From assembly GCF_000196015.1 (NCBI RefSeq), contig NC_007973.1:3472001-3536000 (forward strand): DNA of 64,000 nucleotides, read 5' to 3'. The DNA is from Cupriavidus metallidurans CH34 (lineage in GTDB: Bacteria; Pseudomonadota; Gammaproteobacteria; Burkholderiales; Burkholderiaceae). The notes beneath the pieces are model-generated. The model was not told the DNA's origin. It did no database searches and worked only from the letters and a program-made list of their open reading frames with translations. The translations under genes and the position numbers were made by a program. Every line of letters begins with the position of its first letter. The stretch's first letter is position 1. Below, piece after piece: positions 19,116 to 28,874 of the stretch.

Positions 19116-19171
19116 CTGCAAACTTTCAATTCGCAAGCTATGATCCATGTCATAACTTGCAACCTGAAAGT
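19116..19171 (+). promoter_or_regulatory. HxlR promoter overlapped by a 50-bp symmetric dyad
   Basis: -35 CTGCAA (19116-19121), 17-bp spacer, -10 TATGAT (19139-19144). A dyad centred at 19146.5 spans 19122-19171, with three pairs in exact register: ACTTTCA/TGAAAGT, GCAAG/CTTGC and TATGA/TCATA. The -10 lies inside it, so binding should repress. It ends 18 bp before the HxlR start codon. Confidence 0.6.
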
Positions 19172-19189
19172 AAAAGAGCGAGGAGACAC

Positions 19190-19702
19190 ATGATACCGAC
19201 CGATTTTTCCACCATGCCTTGCCCGATCGCGCGGTCGATGGCGATGCTGGGCGAGCGGTGGGCGATTCTGCTGATGCGCGAGGCCTACTACGGCAGTTTG
19301 CGTTTCGATGAGTTCGAGAAGAACCTGGGCATCGCCCCGAACATACTTAGCGCCCGGCTCAAGACGATGGTCGAGCACGGGCTGCTCGACAAAGTGCCGG
19401 CCCCTGGCGGCGGCGCGCGCCACGTCTACGTGCTCACCGAGATGGGCCGCGACTTCTTTCCCGTATTCGTTACGCTGAAGGACTGGGCGGACCGGTGGCT
19501 GGCCGATCCGAAGGGTCCGCTCACCGTGCTCGAGGACAAGCGCGAGGGCAAGGAAATCATCGCCGGCAAGCTGACGCGCGACGATGGCAGCGCGATCACC
19601 GTGGACGACCTGCGCGTAAAACCCGGCCCAGGCGCCGGTCGATATCTGCGCGCGCGTTTTGGCGAACCATCCTCGGAGGCGGCCGATCATGCAAAAGTCT
19701 GA
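19190..19702 (+). CDS. HxlR-family (MarR-like) transcriptional regulator
   Basis: 170 residues. The HxlR winged-helix domain occupies about 1-110: MPCPIARSMAMLGERWAILLMRE, RFDEFEKNLGIAPNILSARLK, and the wing LLDKVPAPGGGARHVYVLTEMG. The cysteine C11 is the conserved one used for redox or aldehyde sensing in several HxlR proteins. The C-terminal 60 residues are extra. AGGAGACAC precedes ATG 19190. It overlaps the downstream MATE transporter gene by 14 bp, so it most likely controls that efflux pump and itself through the adjacent dyad. Confidence 0.9.
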   Translation: MIPTDFSTMPCPIARSMAMLGERWAILLMREAYYGSLRFDEFEKNLGIAPNILSARLKTMVEHGLLDKVPAPGGGARHVYVLTEMGRDFFPVFVTLKDWADRWLADPKGPLTVLEDKREGKEIIAGKLTRDDGSAITVDDLRVKPGPGAGRYLRARFGEPSSEAADHAKV

Positions 19703-21056
19703 TGCGCTTGCGCTCGATGGTTCGGCGGCCCTTGCCGAGCCGGTGCCCGCCACCGAGATCGCGCGCGGCATTGCCGTGCTGGCCGCGCCGACCAGTCTGG
19801 TGGCGTTCCTGCAGGCCGGCGCGCAACTGATCGAAACCTGGCTGGCCGCGCGGCAAGGTACGGCATCGCTGGCCGGATGGGCCGTGGTGCTGCCATTCGC
19901 GCTGCTGCTGCAACAGATGTCGACGGGGGCGATGGGCGGGGGCGTGGTATCGGCCATCGCGCGCGCGCTCGGCGGTGGCAAGCGCGAGGAGGCATCGTCG
20001 CTGGTGCTCCACGCGCTGATCATCGCGGTGACGGCCGGGCTGATTTTCGCAATCGTGCTGGCAGGCTTTCCGCGCAGTGTGTTCGGTGCGGTGGCCGGCG
20101 CGACGGCGGCCGAAGCCGCGGCGAGCTACGCGATCTGGCTGTTCGGCGCCGGTGCGGTGCCCGCGTGGCTGGCCAATACGCTGGCATCGGTGCTACGCGG
20201 TGGCGGACGCCACGCGCTGGCAGCACGTGTGCTGGGCGGCATGTGGGTGGTGTTTCCGGTGCTGTCCTGGTGGTTGGCGGAGCGCGTCGGCATGGGCCTG
20301 GCAGGCATCGGCGCGGCCCTGGCGGCCGTGTCATGGGGGGCGGCGTTGGTGATGGCCTATGTGGTGTTCCGTGGCGGCGCGGGCTTCGTGCCGTCGCTGC
20401 GCATCCGCCCGTCGAAGGCGCTGTTCTACCGGATTCTCTCCATCGGCCTGGTGGCCTGCGCTCTCGCATCGGTCGCCAACCTGACCACGATTCTCGTCAC
20501 GGCCCAGTTGCGGCATTACGGCACCACGACCGTGGCTGCCTATGGCATCTCCGCGCGGCTCGAATTCCTGATGATCCCGCTCGCGTTCGGCGTGGGCTCC
20601 GCGTTGACAGCCCTGGTGGGCCGCGCGGTGGGCGCCGGTGACTGGCATACCGCGCGCCGCACCGCCTGGGTCGGCGCGTTGCTCGCCTTGCTGATTGCCG
20701 GGACGGTAGGGGCGGCGGTCGGGCTGGCGCCAAACCAGTTTGCCGGACTGTTCACCCAGGACCCCAACGTCGGCGCGATTGCCGCGCGCGCGCTGTCGTG
20801 GGTCGGCCCGGCGTTCGGCGGCTTCGGGCTGGGGATGGCGCTCTACTTCGCGTCGATGGGTGCGGGCCGTATGCGTTGGCCGATCGCCGCGGGCCTGTGT
20901 CGTATCGCCCTGGCGGCGGGCGGTGGCTGGCTGCTGGCCAACGTCGCCGGGATGGGGCTTGACGGACACTTCCTCGGCGTGGCGCTCGGCATCACGTCAT
21001 ACGGACTCGTCACGGCCATCGGCGTGCGCAAGGGGGAATGGTCGCCGCGCCACTAA
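19689..21056 (+). CDS. MATE-family multidrug efflux transporter
   Basis: 455 residues, with about 12 hydrophobic helices in two homologous halves. Visible are IARGIAVLAAPTSLVAFLQAGAQLIETWLA in the first helix pair, GGGVVSAIARALGGG, and in the second half AYGISARLEFLMIPLAFGVGSALTALVGRAVGAGD. MATE proteins export cationic drugs or metabolites using Na+ or H+ gradients. The start ATG 19689 lies inside the 3' end of the HxlR gene, indicating coupled translation and local regulation. A GC hairpin without T-run (21057-21073) follows the stop. Substrate is unknown. Confidence 0.87.
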   Translation: MQKSDALALDGSAALAEPVPATEIARGIAVLAAPTSLVAFLQAGAQLIETWLAARQGTASLAGWAVVLPFALLLQQMSTGAMGGGVVSAIARALGGGKREEASSLVLHALIIAVTAGLIFAIVLAGFPRSVFGAVAGATAAEAAASYAIWLFGAGAVPAWLANTLASVLRGGGRHALAARVLGGMWVVFPVLSWWLAERVGMGLAGIGAALAAVSWGAALVMAYVVFRGGAGFVPSLRIRPSKALFYRILSIGLVACALASVANLTTILVTAQLRHYGTTTVAAYGISARLEFLMIPLAFGVGSALTALVGRAVGAGDWHTARRTAWVGALLALLIAGTVGAAVGLAPNQFAGLFTQDPNVGAIAARALSWVGPAFGGFGLGMALYFASMGAGRMRWPIAAGLCRIALAAGGGWLLANVAGMGLDGHFLGVALGITSYGLVTAIGVRKGEWSPRH

Positions 21057-21102
21057 CGGCTGGTGGTCAGCCGCTAATGGCGATTGGTTGATGGCGGCCT
21101 CC

Positions 21103-23538
21103 TTACCTGCGGAATCCCCCGCGGAAGTGGCCGCCACCACCACCGAGGCGTCCACCTCCGCCCTGGAATCCGCCGCCACCGAAACGGCCTTGCCATTGCT
21201 GCGCCGCTGAACTGTTGAAGCGCTGCTGGCCGGCCTCGCGCGCCTGGCGCTGCTGCTCGAGCTGGCCCTGCACGTTGTTGTTCGGCTGCACCGGTTGCCA
21301 GCCGTTGGGCGTGTGCTGCTGCCAGCCGTTGTCGGTGTGCTGGTAGACGTTGCCGTCGTGCCCGGCGTAGACATTGCCGTTGTTCCAGGCCACGGCATTG
21401 CCCTTGTCCGGGTTGGCGACGAATCCGCGGCTGCCCGCCGTGTGCTGCCCGGTCTGGGTATTGCCCGCGACGCCCGCTTCCGCAGCGCCGACGCGTCCAG
21501 TCTGCGCGTTGTAGCCCGCAGCCTGTCGCCCTGCCGCATAGTTGCCGTTGTACTCATTGCCGACCACGCCGCCACGCGCGGCGCCTTCGCGGCCGGTGGA
21601 AGGATTGGCGAACGAGCCCTGACGCCCCGCCGCATAGTTGCCCGAGTACGGATTGAACGCGGCGCCCCGGCTGCCCTGGTAGCGCGCCCCGGTAGCGGCG
21701 TTATAGCCGTAGCCGGCCGTGCCGCGCCATTGCGTGCCCGTCCAGGCATTCCAGCCCTCGGCGTGCGTGACCGTGCCCTGCCCCCAACGGCCATAGAAGT
21801 TGGCTTGGTTCACGTTCACGTAGTTCCAGTTGTACGGGCCGCCCCACCAGTACGGCCCCCAGTACGGAGCCGCCGCGCCCCAGATCGCGCCAGCCGCGAA
21901 TCCGAAAGCGAAGCCTTCGGCCACGCCGATGCCAAACCCGGCGCCATAGCCATAGGTCACCGGGTATCCGTAGTAGTAGGTGCCGACATACGGCGGATAG
22001 ACGTAGCCGGTGCCGTAGACCACGGTGCCGTCCGGGCTGACCACGACGCCCATGTAGCCGGGCGTGTAACCCACCACTACCGTTTCCGGCGTCACCGAAT
22101 AGATGCGCACATAGGTCACGTAGTACACCGGCGAGCTCGGCGGAATCGTGTAGATCGCGGAAGGCACCTCGGTCGCGACCACCCACGGGCCATCCGGCGC
22201 ACTGGAGGTGAACCAAATGCCGTTCGACACCGCGTAGTAGCGGCCGCTATCGACCTCGATCACGGGCGTGCCGGTGTTCACCGCGTAGCGCAGCGACGTA
22301 CCGGTGATCGGCTCGAACTTCGGCGCGCCATCATAGGTCGCGGTCATCGTGGCCTTGGTGCGCGACACCGAGGCCGTCTGCGGAATCGTCGCCGCGATCT
22401 CGGCTTCCCGGGCCTGTGGCGTGCCGGGGACGGACACCAGCACGTTCGACTTCGGGTCCTGCGGCGAGATCTTGGCGAAATTGGCGGGCAGCTTGTCGCC
22501 GGGGACGAACTCCCACGGCCCGCTCAGTACCGGCGCCCGGAACCAGCGGCCCGAGATCAGCACGTAGTACTGGTTGGTCGATGGGTCCAGCAGCACGGCG
22601 TGATCGGCGTTGCCCACCGTCAGCAGCTCGACGCCGCCGACCGGCTTCATCTGCGGCTCGCCGTCGGTGACCACCAGTTCCGCAGGGCCGGTTGCCAGCA
22701 ATATGGTGGGCGGCCGCGCGGGCTTCTTGCCATCGGCAGGCATCATCGGATCGGGCCTGGTCTGGTCCTTGGCCGCCTGCAGCTTGCTGGCGGCGCCCAG
22801 CACGGCCGCGGGCGGGTTGGCCACGCTATCCCAATGACCACCGGCCGATTCCGACCGATACCAGTAACCCGCCGCCTGCAGCCACAATTCGCCGCCCTGC
22901 TCGCGCAGCATCAGCGCGCGGCTGTTGATCGCGCGCTCGATCTGCGTGCCTGCCACTGCGCGCCAGACCGGCTCGCCATCGACATGCACAAGCAGCGTGG
23001 GCGTGGTCGCGAAGAAAATTTGCGGCACGTCGTTCTTGACCGGCACCCTGGTTGCGCGAGCCAGTTCCTGCGACACCGCGTAGCTGGCCTGCAGTTCATC
23101 GAGCGGGACGGTCAGCCCCTTGGGCGGCAGCCGGCCGATCAGCGCCGTGCGCACCTTGTCGGCCGCATCGGGGCGTGTGGGCACGTCAACGCTATCGATC
23201 TGGATCTGCGTGAGCTGAACCAGCCCGGATGGCTTGTCGATATCGGCCTGCGCCGAGAACCGGGCCACGCCGTAGGTGGGCGTGCCGTCCTTGTCGCCAA
23301 CGGCCACCGCGGCCCGACCCGACAGCCGGTTGCCTTCCCATTTCTCGATCTCGGGCTGATAGAGCTCGATGTGCTCCCCCGCGGCGTCGAAGTTGCGCGG
23401 CCAGTTCAGCGACGGCAGCTTCTGGGCCGCGCTGGCCGAGGTTCCGGGATTGGCCGCCAGGACGGCAGGCGTGACCGCCGTCAGCAGGGCGGCTGCCATC
23501 AGTGCCTGGCTCAGGAACGTGCGCTGCGGGAATGACAT
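21103..23538 (-). CDS. Large exported Gly/Tyr-rich protein with repeats
   Basis: 811 residues. A signal peptide (residues 1-28, ending AVLA-A) is followed by a soluble domain of about 430 residues with two similar segments of the form YYVLISGRWFRAPVLSGPW and YYAVSNGIWFTSSAPDGPW. A Tyr/Gly-rich region (about 500-580) may be membrane-associated (GFGIGVAEGFAFGFAAGAIWG). Imperfect tandem repeats follow (about 600-720) containing GNYAAGRQ twice and related N-x-TG units. Then comes an Asn/Gln/His-rich stretch and a Gly-rich, Arg-ending tail. It is a single gene divergent from a metallophosphoesterase. I cannot assign a function; a surface or cell-envelope structural role is a guess. Confidence 0.7.
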   Translation of the reverse strand: MSFPQRTFLSQALMAAALLTAVTPAVLAANPGTSASAAQKLPSLNWPRNFDAAGEHIELYQPEIEKWEGNRLSGRAAVAVGDKDGTPTYGVARFSAQADIDKPSGLVQLTQIQIDSVDVPTRPDAADKVRTALIGRLPPKGLTVPLDELQASYAVSQELARATRVPVKNDVPQIFFATTPTLLVHVDGEPVWRAVAGTQIERAINSRALMLREQGGELWLQAAGYWYRSESAGGHWDSVANPPAAVLGAASKLQAAKDQTRPDPMMPADGKKPARPPTILLATGPAELVVTDGEPQMKPVGGVELLTVGNADHAVLLDPSTNQYYVLISGRWFRAPVLSGPWEFVPGDKLPANFAKISPQDPKSNVLVSVPGTPQAREAEIAATIPQTASVSRTKATMTATYDGAPKFEPITGTSLRYAVNTGTPVIEVDSGRYYAVSNGIWFTSSAPDGPWVVATEVPSAIYTIPPSSPVYYVTYVRIYSVTPETVVVGYTPGYMGVVVSPDGTVVYGTGYVYPPYVGTYYYGYPVTYGYGAGFGIGVAEGFAFGFAAGAIWGAAAPYWGPYWWGGPYNWNYVNVNQANFYGRWGQGTVTHAEGWNAWTGTQWRGTAGYGYNAATGARYQGSRGAAFNPYSGNYAAGRQGSFANPSTGREGAARGGVVGNEYNGNYAAGRQAAGYNAQTGRVGAAEAGVAGNTQTGQHTAGSRGFVANPDKGNAVAWNNGNVYAGHDGNVYQHTDNGWQQHTPNGWQPVQPNNNVQGQLEQQRQAREAGQQRFNSSAAQQWQGRFGGGGFQGGGGRLGGGGGHFRGGFRR

Positions 23539-23805
23539 GAGATCTCCGGCATGAGTGAGCAGTATGCGACACCGCTCGTATCGTCGGTCGAATCTAAAGT
23601 AGTGCGAAGACTGGAACAATCCGCCTCGAAAACATTCAGGATGACCACGGAAATCTGACAGATCACCTTCTCTGGGCCGGCCAGGAATTTCGGGATGGTG
23701 GCGTGCATCTTTATGCTCTCCGATTCATGTTACGCCTCTCGAAACCCCTTGAAGCGCCCCGGCTGCGCCCTCACTTTCTAACGATCTCATCTTCGCGCCC
23801 CCGCC

Positions 23806-24948
23806 ATGAGTGCCATACGTTCCCGACGTTCGCTACTGATCCCCGTGCTGATCGTGGCGCTACTCCATGTCTATATCGGCGTGCGGCTGCTGCCCGGTCT
23901 GCCGGTGCCAATGATCGTCCACAGCCTTGCCGTGCTGTGGCTCATCGCCTCGACCCTGCTGATGCCAGCCGCGTTGATGGCGCGCCGACTATCGACGCCG
24001 TGGGCCGACCAGCTTTCGTGGGTCGGCATGATGGCGATGGGGTTCTTCTCTTCGCTGCTGGTGCTGACCATTGCGCGCGACCTCTTCCTGTTGGTGACGC
24101 TAGCCATTGGCTGGCGTCCGCCCGGCCTGACGGGCTATAGCGCCCTGGGCGCGATTGCGCTGGCCCTCGCCGTGACGGTGATCGGCTTCTTCCAGGCGCG
24201 CGGGCTGGCGAAGGTCAAGGAAGTGGACGTGCCGATCGCCAACCTGCCCGACGCGCTGCACGGCTTCACGATCGCGCAGATCAGCGATATCCACGTGGGC
24301 CCCACCATCAAACGCCCGTATATCGATCGCATCGTCGATCGCGTGAACAGCCTGGCGCCCGATGCGATCGCTATCACCGGTGACCTGGTCGATGGCTCGG
24401 TGCGCGAGCTTTCCGCGCACACGGCGCCATTCGCGCGGCTATCGGCGCGGCACGGCGCGTACGTGGTCACAGGCAACCACGAGTACTACTCTGGCGCGGA
24501 AGCCTGGATCGTGGAGTTGCGCCGCCTGGGGCTGCGCGTGCTGATGAACGAACACGTGGTGGTCGAGCGGGGCGACGCCTCGCTGGTGCTCGGCGGCGTG
24601 ACCGACTTCACGGCCGGGGGCTTCATCGAGAGCCATCGCAGCGATCCGGTGCAGGCCCTGGACGGCGCGCCCCGGGACGCGGCAGCACGCGTGCTGCTGG
24701 CGCACCAGCCACGCACTGCGCCGGCTGCTGCGGCGGCGGGCTTCGATCTGCAACTGTCGGGGCATACCCACGGCGGACAGTTCTGGCCCTGGAACCTGTT
24801 CGTGCCGATGCAGCAGCCCTACGTGCATGGGCTGAACCGGCATGACAACCTGTGGGTGTATGTGAGCCGTGGAACCGGCTACTGGGGGCCGCCGAAGCGG
24901 TTCGGGGCGCCTTCGGAGATTACGCTCGTGAGGCTGGTGAGGGGGTAA
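23806..24948 (+). CDS. Membrane-anchored metallophosphoesterase, YkuE/YaeI type
   Basis: 380 residues. Several N-terminal hydrophobic segments (about 1-130) anchor a calcineurin-like domain with all metal motifs: ISDIHVG, ITGDLVDG, VTGNHEYYS, LAHQPR and SGHTHGGQ. These coordinate two metal ions and hydrolyse phosphoesters; YkuE/YaeI-type proteins act at the cytoplasmic membrane or on lipid-linked substrates. It is divergent from the large exported repeat protein across 267 bp. Its last codons are followed by a partial tandem copy of AGGCTGGTGAGGG (24931-24943 and 24948-24960). Confidence 0.88.
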   Translation: MSAIRSRRSLLIPVLIVALLHVYIGVRLLPGLPVPMIVHSLAVLWLIASTLLMPAALMARRLSTPWADQLSWVGMMAMGFFSSLLVLTIARDLFLLVTLAIGWRPPGLTGYSALGAIALALAVTVIGFFQARGLAKVKEVDVPIANLPDALHGFTIAQISDIHVGPTIKRPYIDRIVDRVNSLAPDAIAITGDLVDGSVRELSAHTAPFARLSARHGAYVVTGNHEYYSGAEAWIVELRRLGLRVLMNEHVVVERGDASLVLGGVTDFTAGGFIESHRSDPVQALDGAPRDAAARVLLAHQPRTAPAAAAAGFDLQLSGHTHGGQFWPWNLFVPMQQPYVHGLNRHDNLWVYVSRGTGYWGPPKRFGAPSEITLVRLVRG

Positions 24949-24979
24949 GGCTGGTGAGGGCGTAGGGCTGGATGGTTTT

Positions 24980-25009
24980 CTCCCCTCTCCCACAAGTGGG
25001 AGAGGGGAG
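24980..25009. terminator. 14-bp perfect hairpin between convergent genes
   Basis: CTCCCCTCTCCCAC (24980-24993), loop AA, GTGGGAGAGGGGAG (24996-25009). No T-run follows on either strand, so it may be a repeated intergenic palindrome with weak terminator activity rather than a classic terminator. Related CTCCCCT-containing sequences occur near 16459. Confidence 0.45.
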
Positions 25010-25031
25010 CCAATCAAAACTGCTTTACCTA

Positions 25032-26699
<1,668 letters not shown>

Positions 26700-26840
26700 T
26701 GGGGTGCGCGTTCGGATGGATGTCGGGGAATGGCGGGAGTGTAGCAAACGGGCGGGCGCTGCCCCGGCCACACCGGATGAAATCGGGCGCGGCAAGTACA
26801 ATATCTGGTTTCCCAATCGAACCCGATTGCAGTCGATTCC

Positions 26841-27062
26841 ATGAGCAAAGCCGCCCTGACCCTCCGTTTCAAGTGCAAGAAGTGCACAAAACCCGTCACC
26901 CTGTACCTGCAGAAGACGTCCGCGTGCTCGCACATCCTCCCGTACCAGGGCTTCTGCAAGTGCGGCGAAATGATGCGCCATGCCATCGGTGACAAGGACG
27001 CCGTCGAGTCGTTCGTGAATTCGATGGACAACAGCTGGATGCATCACCACCACCATCACTGA
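26841..27062 (+). CDS. Small Cys-rich protein with natural C-terminal His6 tail
   Basis: 73 residues. Cysteines are arranged as FKCKKC near the N-terminus and CKCGEMM in the middle, with a further Cys at SACSH, suggesting a small zinc-ribbon-like fold. The protein ends WMHHHHHH, six consecutive histidines before the stop. It is divergent from ettA (141 bp between starts) and is followed after five bases by a YgjP-type metallopeptidase gene, so the two are probably cotranscribed. Metal binding is inferred from residues; no function is known. Confidence 0.7.
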   Translation: MSKAALTLRFKCKKCTKPVTLYLQKTSACSHILPYQGFCKCGEMMRHAIGDKDAVESFVNSMDNSWMHHHHHH

Positions 27063-27067
27063 GCATC

Positions 27068-27601
27068 GTGAATGAAGCGTGGCGCCCGGGCGCGAAAGAC
27101 CCGATGCGTTTTCTTGGCGGCTATCCGCCCGATGTGCTCGCGCAGGTGCGCGCACTGATCGATGCCGACCGTCTGGGCGAGCACATCGCCCGGCGCTACC
27201 CGGACCGCCACACGATCCAGACCGACCGCGCGCTCTACGACTACACCTCCGAGATCAAGCAGGAATACCTGCGCAGCGCGCCACCGCTGCACAAGGTGCG
27301 TTATGACGCGCGGCTGGACACCGCCCAGCACGCGCTGGGGCTGCATACCGCGATTTCTCGCGTGCAGGGTGGCAAGCTGAAAGCCAAGAAGGAAATCCGG
27401 GTGGCGTCGCTGTTCAAGGAAGCACCACCGGAATTCCTGCGCATGATCGTCGTGCACGAGCTCGCTCATTTGAAAGAGACCGACCACGACAAGGCGTTCT
27501 ACCGGCTCTGCGAATATATGGAGCCGCGCTACCACCAACTGGAATTCGACACGCGATTATTCCTGGCGTGGCGAGAGATGGAAAAGCGCGGCGGCGCCTG
27601 A
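27068..27601 (+). CDS. YgjP-type (M48-like) metallopeptidase domain protein
   Basis: 177 residues. The zinc motif HELAH is at 130-134, with a further H140 in [11 protein letters not shown], the pattern of YgjP/WLM-type putative metallopeptidases (DUF45). The preceding sequence [26 protein letters not shown] is typical of the group. The start is taken as GTG 27068, five bases after the His6-tail gene; ATG 27104 ([10 protein letters not shown]) is an equally reasonable start. Substrates of this family are unknown. It converges with the GH114 lipoprotein gene. Confidence 0.8.
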   Translation: MNEAWRPGAKDPMRFLGGYPPDVLAQVRALIDADRLGEHIARRYPDRHTIQTDRALYDYTSEIKQEYLRSAPPLHKVRYDARLDTAQHALGLHTAISRVQGGKLKAKKEIRVASLFKEAPPEFLRMIVVHELAHLKETDHDKAFYRLCEYMEPRYHQLEFDTRLFLAWREMEKRGGA

Positions 27602-27614
27602 GAATCTCCCAGAA

Positions 27615-28514
27615 TCAGTCGCAGCTATACCGATACTTGTCGTTCAGCGCCAGCGGCAGCACCAGCGTCCGGATACTCAGCGCGGCAGCGTTGGCGCATA
27701 ACGCCGGCCGCTTTGTCGCATCCTTCCACTTCGTCGCATATTCCACGTTGAACACCGGCTTGCCTTGCGCCGTGAAGGCCGAGTATCCGCCGCACTCGTT
27801 GTACTGGAAGCATTGCTCGTTAATCGCGAAATCAAATGACGATGCCAGATCGGTGAGCTGGCCGACGTCGTTCTTCAATCCGATCGCCAAACCGCGCGCA
27901 TGTGCCGCGTTAGCCAGAAAGCGGTTGTAGTCGAGCTGGGTGTCCGCCGTGAGCGGCAGGCCGGTGTTATTGGTATATCCATCGACATTGTCGGGATCAA
28001 CGCCGTCGCACCCCTTCGAGACCGCCAAATCCATACGCGCGGCCATGATGCCGCGCACATTGCTGGATCGCGTATCCAGCCAGCGCTCGCCCGCCCAGCC
28101 GCTGAGTACGTTGCCCATATCCGAGGGCTGGAAACTCTGGAAATCGGGGCGCCAGTCCTCGCTGCTTCCCGCGGAGAAATAGCAGACGACTCGCCTGCCC
28201 TGCTCCTTGAGCGATGCAATGGTCGACGGTGGCGTGTCGAACAGGTCGAGCACGTAGACCGCGACGTTGTAACTCGTATCGAGTTTTCCCTGGAGTTGAA
28301 GCTGCCACGTGTCGGTTACCGATGGCATCCAGCGGACTGGATTGGCGACCATACTGTTGTTCACCTGCTTCGTCGAAAGCGTGGCGGCTTCCGTCACCCG
28401 AATCACCGTGCCGCCCGAATTGTCGTCCCCGCCACCACCACAGGCCGCTACTGCGATAACGGCCGTTACCGCAGCAAGGCACACCCTCACCGAGCTTGCC
28501 AGTTTTCCATCCAT
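27615..28514 (-). CDS. GH114-type glycoside hydrolase lipoprotein (endo-alpha-1,4-polygalactosaminidase family)
   Basis: 299 residues. The lipobox VAAC places the lipidated cysteine at C25, followed by a Gly/Asp linker. The catalytic domain shows WQLQLQGKLDTSYNVAVYVLD, VVCYFSAGSSEDWRPD, the acidic motif GCDGVDPDNVDGY and FAINEQCFQYNEC, the conserved strands of the GH114 TIM barrel. Family members cleave alpha-1,4-linked galactosamine polymers such as biofilm exopolysaccharide. It is divergent from a diguanylate cyclase gene, which fits a role in matrix turnover (inference). Confidence 0.85.
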   Translation of the reverse strand: MDGKLASSVRVCLAAVTAVIAVAACGGGGDDNSGGTVIRVTEAATLSTKQVNNSMVANPVRWMPSVTDTWQLQLQGKLDTSYNVAVYVLDLFDTPPSTIASLKEQGRRVVCYFSAGSSEDWRPDFQSFQPSDMGNVLSGWAGERWLDTRSSNVRGIMAARMDLAVSKGCDGVDPDNVDGYTNNTGLPLTADTQLDYNRFLANAAHARGLAIGLKNDVGQLTDLASSFDFAINEQCFQYNECGGYSAFTAQGKPVFNVEYATKWKDATKRPALCANAAALSIRTLVLPLALNDKYRYSCD

Positions 28515-28874
28515 TTCAATTGCCCTTCCAGTTGAACCCCAACAAAACCTTCAATTGGCCGCTATATTCTTCCGCCCGCGCAGTCGGCCAACACACGGGA
28601 AGTGTCTTTCGTGGAAAAGGCATATGTGACGCACGGCGCATTATCACGGAGCCGGGTCTGGTGGTAATGACAACTTGCGTCGATGGGTGGAAATGCGACA
28701 CCGGTGCCACGAACACATCTCACCGATCATCAAGAAGCTTGCCTCCGTAACCGATATCGGATTCGATTGTGAGTTCGCAAAAATGTCACTTTCAGTTTCG
28801 CTCGTGGACGGACAACGAATGTCCGTTTCGCAATTTTGAGGTCCCAATCGCTATAGGTCCGATTTTCAAGTCTT
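28515..28874. other. 360-bp AT-richer intergenic region between divergent genes
   Basis: No convincing gene. Base composition is visibly less GC-rich than the neighbouring coding sequence. A perfect hairpin ACGGACA/TGTCCGT with a five-base loop lies at 28808-28826. Promoters for the GH114 and diguanylate cyclase genes should be here, but I cannot assign them with confidence. Confidence 0.4.

Noticed and set aside
18077..19189. Plus-strand frame overlapping the LysR gene and running into the HxlR gene
   Set aside because: The part before 19190 is an out-of-frame reading of LysR. Only the HxlR section has a start with AGGAG and family motifs.
21295..23535. 746-codon plus-strand frame opposite the large exported protein
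   Set aside because: Arg/Ala/Gly/His-rich antisense translation without motifs; the minus-strand gene has signal peptide, ribosome site and repeats.
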